From Lachnospiraceae bacterium (GTDB lineage: Bacteria; Bacillota; Clostridia; Lachnospirales; Lachnospiraceae): 33,933 bases of DNA. The stretch covers positions 1-33,933 of the forward strand of contig JAJQHY010000039.1 of assembly GCA_021199495.1 (NCBI GenBank), written 5' to 3'. Position 1 is the first letter of the stretch. Every line of letters starts with the position of its first letter. Shown here piece after piece: positions 24,845 to 31,854 of this stretch. The translations under genes were made by a program, and so were the position numbers. The notes beneath the pieces are model-generated. The model was not told the DNA's origin and searched no databases. It saw only the letters and a list, made by a program, of their open reading frames with translations.

Positions 24845-24882
24845 TTAAAATGCGCCTCCCTCTTTCTGTTCAGACAGACAAG

Positions 24883-24910
24883 GTTACATGACAGGAGACT
24901 GTAAATATCA
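24883..24910 (-). promoter_or_regulatory. Putative sigma-E promoter of yqfC
   Basis: TGATATT (24910-24904; six of seven against KMATATT) overlaps the rlmH stop. A 13-base spacer and CATGTAAC (24890-24883; five of eight against CATACAMT) follow. yqfC-yqfD are sigma-E genes in Bacillus. The predicted start near 24876 would include the leader ORF and both hairpin arms. Confidence 0.35.
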
Positions 24911-25387
24911 CTTGTGGTACGGTTCCCCGTTGTTAATCCGATATGCTCTGTAAATCTGCTCCAGCAAAATCACCCGCATCAGCTGATGAGGAAACGTCAT
25001 ATCAGAAAAACTGAGTTTGAAATCTGCCCTCTGAGAAACCCGCTTGTCCAGTCCCAGCGAGCCGCCGATCACAAACTGAAGATGGCTCTTTCCCTGCACA
25101 CCCAACTGCTCCAGGTGTTGCGCGAAAGATACACTATCCAGCTTTTTCCCCTGAATCTCCAGCGTAATCACATATGCCTCGTCCCGGAGATTTTTCAGAA
25201 TGCGCTCTCCTTCTTTTGCCCTGATCTGCTCCTCCATCACAGGCGATGCACCGTCCGGCGTCTTCTCATCCGCCACTTCGATAATCCGCAGCGTACAATA
25301 TTTGCTTAAGCGCTTTTCAAACTCGGCGATGGCCTCCCGGTAGAAGCTTTCCTTTACTTTTCCTACGGCAATGATGTCGATTTTCAT
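24908..25387 (-). CDS. rlmH: 23S rRNA (pseudouridine1915-N3)-methyltransferase RlmH
   Basis: A 159-residue SPOUT-class methyltransferase acting on helix 69 of 23S rRNA in assembled ribosomes. Family landmarks are the N-terminal MKIDIIAVGK, the SAM-knot segment FVIGGSLGLD (about 105-114) and the C-terminal FPHQLMRVILLEQIYRAYRI followed by YHK, the invariant end of the family. The ATG at 25387 follows GGGGGA at about three bases. An 18-bp hairpin ends ten bases before the start, leaving no room for a promoter. Expression therefore needs read-through from nfnB or a promoter inside the hairpin region. Confidence 0.97.
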   Translation of the reverse strand: MKIDIIAVGKVKESFYREAIAEFEKRLSKYCTLRIIEVADEKTPDGASPVMEEQIRAKEGERILKNLRDEAYVITLEIQGKKLDSVSFAQHLEQLGVQGKSHLQFVIGGSLGLDKRVSQRADFKLSFSDMTFPHQLMRVILLEQIYRAYRINNGEPYHK

Positions 25388-25396
25388 AAATCCCCC

Positions 25397-25448
25397 ATAA
25401 AGAAGGAGAAGTCCACAGAAATGTCACCGCGGACTTCTCCTTCTTTAT
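25397..25448 (-). terminator. 18-bp perfect hairpin after nfnB
   Basis: ATAAAGAAGGAGAAGTCC at 25448-25431 and its complement at 25414-25397 form an uninterrupted 18-bp stem with a 16-base loop, starting 10 bases after the nfnB stop. The 3' arm is pyrimidine-rich (CTTCTCCTTCTTTAT) but is followed by GGGGGA, the rlmH binding site, rather than a U run. It may act as an RNA 3'-end protector, a partial terminator or a processing site. Confidence 0.55.
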
Positions 25449-25458
25449 CTGTTTTTCC

Positions 25459-26844
25459 TTACCTCGCGCTCAGGTATTCGTCAATTCCTTTTGCGGCCGC
25501 TTTGCCTGCGCCCATCGCAAGGATTACGGTCGCGGCGCCGGTCACGGCGTCGCCGCCGGCGTACACGCCTTCCTTGGTGGTTTTGCCGTTCTCCTCATCG
25601 GCGATAATGTACTTCCATTTGTTGACCTCCAGGCCCTCGGTGGTGCTGGAAATCAACGGATTGGGGGAGGTGCCGAGCGCCATGATCACGGTATCCAGCT
25701 CCATCTCAAATTCGGAGCCCTTTTTGGCCACGGGCCTGCGTCTGCCACTCTCGTCCGGCTCGCCCAGCTCCATTCTCACGCACTTGATGCCTTTTACCCA
25801 GCCGTTCTCATCGGCCAGAATTTCAACCGGGTTGGTCAGAAGGTCAAAGATAATACCCTCCTCCTTCGCGTGGTGAACCTCCTCCACTCTGGCAGGAAGC
25901 TCCTCCTCACTGCGGCGGTACACGATATGCGTCTCAGCGCCTAAGCGCAGTGCGGTGCGGGCCGCGTCCATGGCCACGTTGCCGCCGCCCACCACGGCTA
26001 CCTTTCTGCCGCGCATGATCGGGGTCGGGTTCTCCTCCCGGAAGGCCTTCATCAGATTGCTCCTGGTCAGATACTCGTTGGCGGAAAAGACGCCGTTTAA
26101 GTTTTCTCCCGGAATTCCCATGAATTTGGGAAGTCCCGCACCAGAGCCGATAAAGACAGCCTCAAAGCCCTCCTGATCCATCAGTTCATCGATGGTAACG
26201 CTCTTGCCTACCACTACGTTGGTCTCGATTTTGACGCCAAGCTCCTTTACATTCTGGATTTCCTTCTCCACCACGTCCTCCTTGGGAAGACGGAATTCCG
26301 GAATACCGTAAATCAGCACGCCGCCGGCCTCGTGCAGCGCCTCAAAGATGGTTACGTCGTACCCGGCCTTTGCCAGATCTCCGGCGCAGGTCAATCCCGC
26401 GGGGCCGGAACCGATGACCGCCACTTTTTTCCCTTTTTTCTCTGCATGCACTTCCGGTTTGATATCATGCTCTCTGGCGTAATCCGCCACGAAGCGCTCC
26501 AGCTTGCCGATGGAAACCGCATCGCCCTTAATGCCGCGCAGGCACTTGCCCTCGCACTGGCTCTCCTGCGGGCAGACACGTCCGCAGACCGCCGGCAGGG
26601 CGCTGGCCTCACTGATCACCTGATAGGCCGCCGCGATATCTCCCTTTTTCACCTCGTCGATAAAACCGGGGATATTGATTGCCACCGGACAGCCCTTCAC
26701 GCACTGCGCGTTTTTGCAGCCGATGCAGCGCTGCGCCTCGGCGATCGCCTCATCCATATTATATCCAAGGCATACTTCCTTAAAATTGGCAGCACGCTCT
26801 TTCGCGTCCTGCTCCCTGACGGGAACTCTCTCTAATACATTCAT
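25459..26844 (-). CDS. nfnB: NfnB: NADPH-binding subunit of NADH-dependent reduced ferredoxin:NADP+ oxidoreductase (GltA-like)
   Basis: A 461-residue protein homologous to the small subunit of NADPH glutamate synthase. N-terminal cysteines for two [4Fe-4S] clusters (CIGCKNAQCVKGCP; CGRVCPQESQCEGKC) are followed by the FAD motif VIGSGPAGLTCAGDLAKAG and the NADPH motif VVGGGNVAMDAARTA. No glutamate synthase large subunit is present. Its partner is the overlapping gene for a PyrK-like FAD/[2Fe-2S] protein. This pairing is the hallmark of the electron-bifurcating transhydrogenase NfnAB of clostridia, which couples NADPH oxidation to ferredoxin and NAD+ reduction, or the reverse. The ATG overlaps the nfnA stop (26841-26844). 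A gltA/gltD label would be misleading. Confidence 0.9.
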   Translation of the reverse strand: MNVLERVPVREQDAKERAANFKEVCLGYNMDEAIAEAQRCIGCKNAQCVKGCPVAINIPGFIDEVKKGDIAAAYQVISEASALPAVCGRVCPQESQCEGKCLRGIKGDAVSIGKLERFVADYAREHDIKPEVHAEKKGKKVAVIGSGPAGLTCAGDLAKAGYDVTIFEALHEAGGVLIYGIPEFRLPKEDVVEKEIQNVKELGVKIETNVVVGKSVTIDELMDQEGFEAVFIGSGAGLPKFMGIPGENLNGVFSANEYLTRSNLMKAFREENPTPIMRGRKVAVVGGGNVAMDAARTALRLGAETHIVYRRSEEELPARVEEVHHAKEEGIIFDLLTNPVEILADENGWVKGIKCVRMELGEPDESGRRRPVAKKGSEFEMELDTVIMALGTSPNPLISSTTEGLEVNKWKYIIADEENGKTTKEGVYAGGDAVTGAATVILAMGAGKAAAKGIDEYLSAR

Positions 26845-27731
26845 GCTCTGTCACCTCCGCACTGTCCGCAGCCGCCGTGATGGGTATCGCCTTCCTTCGC
26901 TTTTAAGTAGGCTCTGCCTTCCTCCGTCTTATACAGGGTCTGGCGCTTCATCGCCTCGTCGAAATTGACCAGATGGCCGTCAAATTCCGGACCGTCCACA
27001 CAGGCAAATTTCACTTCATTGCCTACCGTCAGGCGGCAGGCGCCGCACATACCGGTACCGTCCACCATAATCGGGTTCATGGAAACCACCGTGGGAAGCT
27101 CCAGCTTCTTTGTCAGCAGGCAGGTATATTTCATCATAATCATGGGGCCGATGACCACGCACACATCGTAGGTCTGTCCGGCATCATACAGATTCTGCAG
27201 CACTACAGACGCGGTTCCTTTCGTGCCGTAGGAGCCGTCATCCGTGGAAATATAAAGATTCTGCGCCACAGCCTTCAGCTCGTCCTCCAGAATCAGGATT
27301 TCCTTACTTCTGGCGCCCAAAATCACGTCGCTTGCAACGCCCTGCTCTTTCAGCCACTTGACCTGCGGATAAACGGGCGCAGCACCCACACCGCCGGCGA
27401 TAAACAGGATCTTTTTCTGCTTTAATTCTTCTGAAGGTGTCTCCACAAACTCGGAAGGCTTTCCCAGCGGTCCCACGAAATCCTGCACACAGTCTCCCGT
27501 CTGCAGCTTTGACAGGCGGTACGTCTCCGCCCCTACTACCTGCGCGACAATCGTCACTGACCCCTTTTCACGGTCATAATCACAGATTGTCAACGGGATT
27601 CTCTCCCCGTCCCTGTCCACGCGGACGATGATAAACTGCCCCGGCTGACACCGGTTGGCAACTCTTTTTGCCTCAATGTCCATCAGAAAGATGTTCTCAT
27701 TGAGCCATTTTGCATTCAGAATTCTGTACAT
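26841..27731 (-). CDS. nfnA: NfnA: NAD-binding FAD/[2Fe-2S] subunit of NfnAB (sulfide/dihydroorotate dehydrogenase-like)
   Basis: A 296-residue ferredoxin reductase-like protein. An N-terminal FAD domain (RIPLTICDYD region) is followed by the NAD domain with LFIAGGVGAAPVYPQ and then a cysteine-bearing [2Fe-2S] region GTGMCGACRL (about 222-231) with FACVDGPEFDGH. The last residues, HHGGCGQCGGDRA, are an unusual glycine/cysteine-rich tail. The ATG at 27731 has AGAGGA three bases upstream and begins MYRILNAKWL as homologues do; the longer frame to 27821 covers the promoter. Together with nfnB it should form the soluble bifurcating complex. A putative promoter with a perfect -10 precedes it. Confidence 0.9.
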   Translation of the reverse strand: MYRILNAKWLNENIFLMDIEAKRVANRCQPGQFIIVRVDRDGERIPLTICDYDREKGSVTIVAQVVGAETYRLSKLQTGDCVQDFVGPLGKPSEFVETPSEELKQKKILFIAGGVGAAPVYPQVKWLKEQGVASDVILGARSKEILILEDELKAVAQNLYISTDDGSYGTKGTASVVLQNLYDAGQTYDVCVVIGPMIMMKYTCLLTKKLELPTVVSMNPIMVDGTGMCGACRLTVGNEVKFACVDGPEFDGHLVNFDEAMKRQTLYKTEEGRAYLKAKEGDTHHGGCGQCGGDRA

Positions 27732-27755
27732 AAATCCTCTCCAATCTTCTCCTTG

Positions 27756-27785
27756 ATTATATAACAGCCGCTTGTCCGGCATGAA
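27756..27785 (-). promoter_or_regulatory. Putative sigma-A promoter of nfnAB
   Basis: A perfect -10 TATAAT (27761-27756) and a weak -35 TTCATG (27785-27780) are separated by 18 bases. The predicted start near 27749 gives a short leader ending in the nfnA binding site. The -35 overlaps the palindrome at 27778-27793. Confidence 0.5.
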
Positions 27786-27793
27786 CACATGCC
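27778..27793. promoter_or_regulatory. Operator-like palindrome at the nfnAB promoter
   Basis: GGCATG-AACA-CATGCC is a perfect 6-bp inverted repeat with a 4-base centre, covering the putative -35 of nfnAB. It is not followed by a U run, so it is not a terminator of the upstream gene. It does not match the Rex consensus; the binding protein, if any, is unknown. Confidence 0.35.
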
Positions 27794-27829
27794 TTTCCGG
27801 TCTGCACGCATAATGCAACATTTCTTACC

Positions 27830-29290
27830 TTATCCGCTGATACTGTATGTTCCTCCGGAAAGGGTAACTCTGACGACCTGGCCGGTCGCGGCGCTCACTC
27901 CGTAAAGCATTCCGGTCCTGTGCTGCACATAGGTTCCTACCGAAGCCCCCGCCGTCTCCCTGTTTACCTCAGCGAAAAGATAATAATATTCAGAATTTCC
28001 CTCTATGGAAATCGGAAATAAATACTGGTAAATATAAACATACTCCGGATGTCCCTCAACCGTGCCGGAACTATCTGAAATCACGCCGGCCTCCATCTGC
28101 GCCGCAACCAGCAGATTCCACGCCTGTGAACTGGAATATGCCTCTCCGGAAAGGTTGACAGTAAATGTCCTGGTGATGACATCGCTGACAAGACCGGCCT
28201 CGCTGACCGCCACAAATCTGTAGGTATGCGTGCCCTCAGACGCGAACAGGCCTTCATAATAAAGAGAGCTGCTCGCGTTCGGAACGCCGCCGTCAATCGT
28301 GTAGTAGATGGAACATCCCTCTTCAGCCTCAGCTGAAATTTCCAGCGGATATGTATAGCTGCCGCTGTAAACATAAATCTCCGGCTGATAAGGCGTGGCT
28401 GTATCCACAACGTAGGTTGCCTTCGTCACTGTGCTTTTCACGCCGTAAAGGTTGATATAAACTGCGGAAACCACCGTGGTTCCTTCCTCCAGATACAGAG
28501 GTGAGGTATAAAGCTCACTGCTTTCATCCGGTGTACTGCCATCCAGTGTGTAATAAATACTGCCGCTTTCATCTGCTGTCAGCTTCAGTGTAACCAGATC
28601 CGTAAAAATTCCCTCCGGCTGGCTGAAGGTCACCGGCTCAGCCAGATAATCCGAAAAGGCTGTCTGAAGTTCCTCGTTATCCAGCTCCTCGAGGAACTGG
28701 GCAATGCTCCGGTAGTCGTCATCCGCAGAATAATAATCCACAAACCCCTGACAGGCTGTCAGCTTTTCTTCTGCGGAGGATACCTCACTCAGAATCACGG
28801 AGCGGTAAATCTGCAGCGCCTCATCCTCACGGCCGATACCGACATATAAATCCGCCAGCTCCAGCTGACAGGAAATATTGTCCGGTTCCAGCTCCAGTGC
28901 CCGCAGATAACACGCCTCGGCACTGTCATACGCCTCTTTCTGCGTATATTCACGGGCGGAGCTGATCTGTTCCTGGGCCGAATCATACCAGTCCCTGTGC
29001 CGCATATAAATCACCGCCCGCACGCTCAGAGCGATCAGGACTGCCGTCAGCAGCCCGACTGTCAGCCACACAAATATTCTTCTGTGCGATGGTGCGGGCT
29101 CTCTTTGCTCTTCTGTATCCGCTTCGGGAGCTTGGTGCTCAAACCCGTCATCCACAACCGTCTGCATCCCAGCGGCGATGCTTTCCTCCACCTGCGCATC
29201 AAATTCAGGCACCAGATTGACTTCGCCGCCGCAGTGCTCACAATAGAGCATGCCCTCCTTTAAGGGACGTCCGCATTTCGGACAATTCAT
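27830..29290 (-). CDS. Zinc-ribbon, single-pass membrane protein with TPR and two chitobiase/beta-hexosaminidase C-terminal-type domains
   Basis: A 486-residue protein of unknown function with a clear modular build. A zinc ribbon has Cys at 3, 6, 17 and 20. An acidic linker follows, then one transmembrane helix (about 72-95) and a TPR-like helical region (about 103-170, AEACYLRALELEPDN). Two immunoglobulin-like repeats come next, each with IYYTLDG/IYYTIDG (about 220-290 and 300-375), the CHB_HEX_C_1 pattern. A final beta-rich domain is rich in Tyr and Ser. The zinc ribbon would be cytoplasmic and the rest outside. The ATG overlaps the folD stop by four bases. The architecture suggests an envelope sensor or scaffold; no enzyme motif is seen. 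Confidence 0.75.
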   Translation of the reverse strand: MNCPKCGRPLKEGMLYCEHCGGEVNLVPEFDAQVEESIAAGMQTVVDDGFEHQAPEADTEEQREPAPSHRRIFVWLTVGLLTAVLIALSVRAVIYMRHRDWYDSAQEQISSAREYTQKEAYDSAEACYLRALELEPDNISCQLELADLYVGIGREDEALQIYRSVILSEVSSAEEKLTACQGFVDYYSADDDYRSIAQFLEELDNEELQTAFSDYLAEPVTFSQPEGIFTDLVTLKLTADESGSIYYTLDGSTPDESSELYTSPLYLEEGTTVVSAVYINLYGVKSTVTKATYVVDTATPYQPEIYVYSGSYTYPLEISAEAEEGCSIYYTIDGGVPNASSSLYYEGLFASEGTHTYRFVAVSEAGLVSDVITRTFTVNLSGEAYSSSQAWNLLVAAQMEAGVISDSSGTVEGHPEYVYIYQYLFPISIEGNSEYYYLFAEVNRETAGASVGTYVQHRTGMLYGVSAATGQVVRVTLSGGTYSISG

Positions 29291-30141
29291 AAGTCAATCT
29301 CCCCGCCTGCCGCCTGCACACAGTTTTTTAACAGCATGGCCACTGTCATCGGGCCAACACCTCCCGGCACAGGCGTGATTGCGCTGCATTTTAAAACAGC
29401 CTTCTCAAAATCCACATCTCCGCAGAGTTTATTGTCCTCTCCTCTGTGAATACCCACATCAATGACAACAGCGCCTTCTTTGATATAAGTATCATCCACG
29501 AAACGCGGCCTGCCGATCGCCACGACCAGAATATCCGCCCGTTTTGTCACCTCCCGCAGGTTTTGGGTTCTGGAATGCGCCACTGTCACGGTTCCGTTTT
29601 CAGCCAGCAATAACGCCGCCATGGGCTTGCCCACGATATTGCTGCGGCCCACCACAACACATTCCCTGCCCGCGATCTCAATCCCGCTTCTTTTTAACAG
29701 CTGCAGGACACCCGCCGGCGTGCAGCTGACAAAGCCCTTCTCTCCCAGGAAAAGGGAGCCGGCATTCACCGGGTGAAAGCCGTCCACATCTTTTGCCGGG
29801 GAAATGGCGCGGGTCACGGCCTGCTCATCCATATGCTCCGGCAAGGGAAGCTGCACAAGGATTCCATGCACAGATGAATCCTCATTCAGCTCCCGGATCC
29901 GGTTCAGCAGTGTTTCCTGATCGGTTTCTTTGGGCAGCTTCTCATGTACAAAACGAATACCCGTGTACTCACAGGCCTTTCTTTTATTTCTCACATATAC
30001 CGAGGAAGCGGGATCCTCCCCGACCTGTATCACTGTCAGGCATGGAGTAATTCCCTTACCGCTCAGCTTTTTTACTTCTTCTTTTACTTCTTCCTTTATT
30101 TCAGCGGAAATCCTTTTTCCGTCTATCAGTTTTGTTTCCAT
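29287..30141 (-). CDS. folD: Bifunctional methylenetetrahydrofolate dehydrogenase/methenyltetrahydrofolate cyclohydrolase
   Basis: A 284-residue cytoplasmic enzyme interconverting 5,10-methylene-, 5,10-methenyl- and 10-formyl-tetrahydrofolate. It has the family segments DPASSVYVRNKRKAC (with the catalytic Tyr-Lys pair), VQLPLPEHMD, PAKDVDGFHPVN and the cofactor site VVGRSNIVGKPMA, ending TPVPGGVGPMTVAMLL. The ATG at 30141 has GAGGA five bases upstream. It lies 14 bases after fhs. In Bacillus folD lies in the nusB-xseA interval; here it has moved to pair with fhs. Confidence 0.97.
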   Translation of the reverse strand: METKLIDGKRISAEIKEEVKEEVKKLSGKGITPCLTVIQVGEDPASSVYVRNKRKACEYTGIRFVHEKLPKETDQETLLNRIRELNEDSSVHGILVQLPLPEHMDEQAVTRAISPAKDVDGFHPVNAGSLFLGEKGFVSCTPAGVLQLLKRSGIEIAGRECVVVGRSNIVGKPMAALLLAENGTVTVAHSRTQNLREVTKRADILVVAIGRPRFVDDTYIKEGAVVIDVGIHRGEDNKLCGDVDFEKAVLKCSAITPVPGGVGPMTVAMLLKNCVQAAGGEIDL

Positions 30142-30155
30142 TTTCTTCCTCAGTC

Positions 30156-31826
30156 TTAAAACAACCCCGTGATTCTCCCGTTCTCATCCACGTCAATGCT
30201 GTAGGCCGCCGGATTTTTGGACAGGCCGGGCATAGTCATGACAGAACCGGTCAGTGCCACCACAAAGCCGGCTCCCGCCGATACATAGACTTCTCTCACA
30301 TTCAGTTCAAAGCCCTCGGGTCTTCCTAAAAGATCCGGATTATCACTTAAGGAATACTGTGTCTTGGCCATACAGACAGGCAGCTTACCGTAGCCTAATT
30401 TCTCCAGCTGAGAGAGCTGTTTGGACGCCGCGGGCGCGAAATTGACGCTTCCCGCCCCGTAGATTTCCTTCGCGATGATCTCAATTTTGTGCTTTAAGGT
30501 GTCGTTCACATCATACAGCGGAGCATAATGACTTTCCTTCGTTTCCAGCGTATGCAGAACCTTTTCAGCCAGGGCTCTGCCGCCCTCGCCGCCTTTCTCC
30601 CAGACCTCGCAGAGCGCGAACTCACAGCCTCTCTCCTCGCAGAAAGCGCGGACATAATCGAGCTCCTCTTTGGTATCCGCGGTGAAAACATTCAGCGTGA
30701 CTACGACAGGAACACCGAACTTCTGCAGGTTCTCGATATGCTTCTCCAGATTGACGATACCCTTTTTCAACGCTTCCATGTTTGGTTTGGAGACATCAGT
30801 CTTCGGGACGCCGCCGTTATATTTCAGGGCTTTCAGCGTTGCTACCAAAACCGCAGCGTCAGGCTTTAAGCCGCTCATGCGGCATTTGATGTCAAAAAAT
30901 TTCTCTGCGCCCAGATCCGCGCCGAAACCGGCCTCCGTCACCACATAATCCGCCATCTTTAAAGCGGTCTTCGTGGCAATCACAGAGTTGCAGCCGTGCG
31001 CGATATTGGCGAAAGGTCCGCCGTGGACAAGCGCCGGCGTATGCTCCAGCGTCTGGATCAGGTTGGGCCGGATCGCGTCCTTTAAGAGGGCCGCCATGGC
31101 GCCCACCGCCTTTAAATCACCGGCTGTCACGGGCTTTCCGCTCAGATTATAAGCCACCACCATGCGGCTTAAGCGCTCCTTTAAATCCTCCATATCCGTA
31201 GCCAGGCACAGCACGGCCATGACTTCGCTTGCCACCGTGATGACAAAGTGATCCTCACGGACATAGCCGTCCGCCTTGCTGCCAAGGCCCACCACGATAT
31301 TGCGCAGCACCCTGTCATTCATGTCCATGCAGCGCTTCCAGACGATATTGCGGGTGTCGATATTCAACTCATTTCCCTGCTGGATATGATTGTCTAAAAG
31401 AGCTGCCAGCAGGTTATTGGCGGAGGTGATGGCATGAAAATCGCCTGTGAAATGTAAATTCAGGTCCTCCATCGGCACAACCTGCGCCATGCCGCCGCCG
31501 GCAGCACCTCCCTTGATGCCAAAGCACGGGCCTAAGGAGGGCTCACGCAGCGCAATCACAGCGTTTTTGCCAAGCTTACATAACGCCTGTCCCAGACCGA
31601 CGCTGACCGTAGTCTTGCCTTCGCCCGCAGGCGTCGGATTGACAGCCGTCACCAGAATCAGCTTCCCGTTTTCTTTGTCCGCGGTGCTCCTGATATATGC
31701 ATCGGAAATCTTGGCCTTGTATTTGCCATAAAGCTCCAGATCATCCTCACAGATACCCATGCGGGCGGCCACTTTGACAATCGGCTCCATCTGGGCCTCC
31801 TGTGCGATTTCGATATCACTTTTCAT
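30156..31826 (-). CDS. fhs: Formate--tetrahydrofolate ligase
   Basis: A 556-residue enzyme making 10-formyl-tetrahydrofolate from formate, THF and ATP. The P-loop-like TPAGEGKTT is at 65-73, followed by [19 protein letters not shown], both diagnostic. The C-terminus contains [18 protein letters not shown]. The ATG at 31826 is chosen for the strong AAAGGAGGA upstream; 18 extra codons to 31880 would overlap ftsK. With folD it supplies one-carbon units. It could also serve formate-dependent acetogenesis, but no other Wood-Ljungdahl genes are in the window, so this is not claimed. Confidence 0.97.
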   Translation of the reverse strand: MKSDIEIAQEAQMEPIVKVAARMGICEDDLELYGKYKAKISDAYIRSTADKENGKLILVTAVNPTPAGEGKTTVSVGLGQALCKLGKNAVIALREPSLGPCFGIKGGAAGGGMAQVVPMEDLNLHFTGDFHAITSANNLLAALLDNHIQQGNELNIDTRNIVWKRCMDMNDRVLRNIVVGLGSKADGYVREDHFVITVASEVMAVLCLATDMEDLKERLSRMVVAYNLSGKPVTAGDLKAVGAMAALLKDAIRPNLIQTLEHTPALVHGGPFANIAHGCNSVIATKTALKMADYVVTEAGFGADLGAEKFFDIKCRMSGLKPDAAVLVATLKALKYNGGVPKTDVSKPNMEALKKGIVNLEKHIENLQKFGVPVVVTLNVFTADTKEELDYVRAFCEERGCEFALCEVWEKGGEGGRALAEKVLHTLETKESHYAPLYDVNDTLKHKIEIIAKEIYGAGSVNFAPAASKQLSQLEKLGYGKLPVCMAKTQYSLSDNPDLLGRPEGFELNVREVYVSAGAGFVVALTGSVMTMPGLSKNPAAYSIDVDENGRITGLF

Positions 31827-31854
31827 CTCTCTCCTCCTTTGGTTCCTTGTATCA

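Noticed and set aside
25310-25427. GTG-led frame starting in the hairpin loop and overlapping rlmH out of frame
   Set aside because: AAGGAG lies upstream, but the frame soon runs through rlmH out of frame and ends there; the hairpin would block it and the peptide resembles nothing.
30156-31826. fhs-folD-nfnAB as part of an acetogenic Wood-Ljungdahl cluster
   Set aside because: No CO dehydrogenase/acetyl-CoA synthase, MetF or corrinoid protein is in the window; these genes occur in many non-acetogens.
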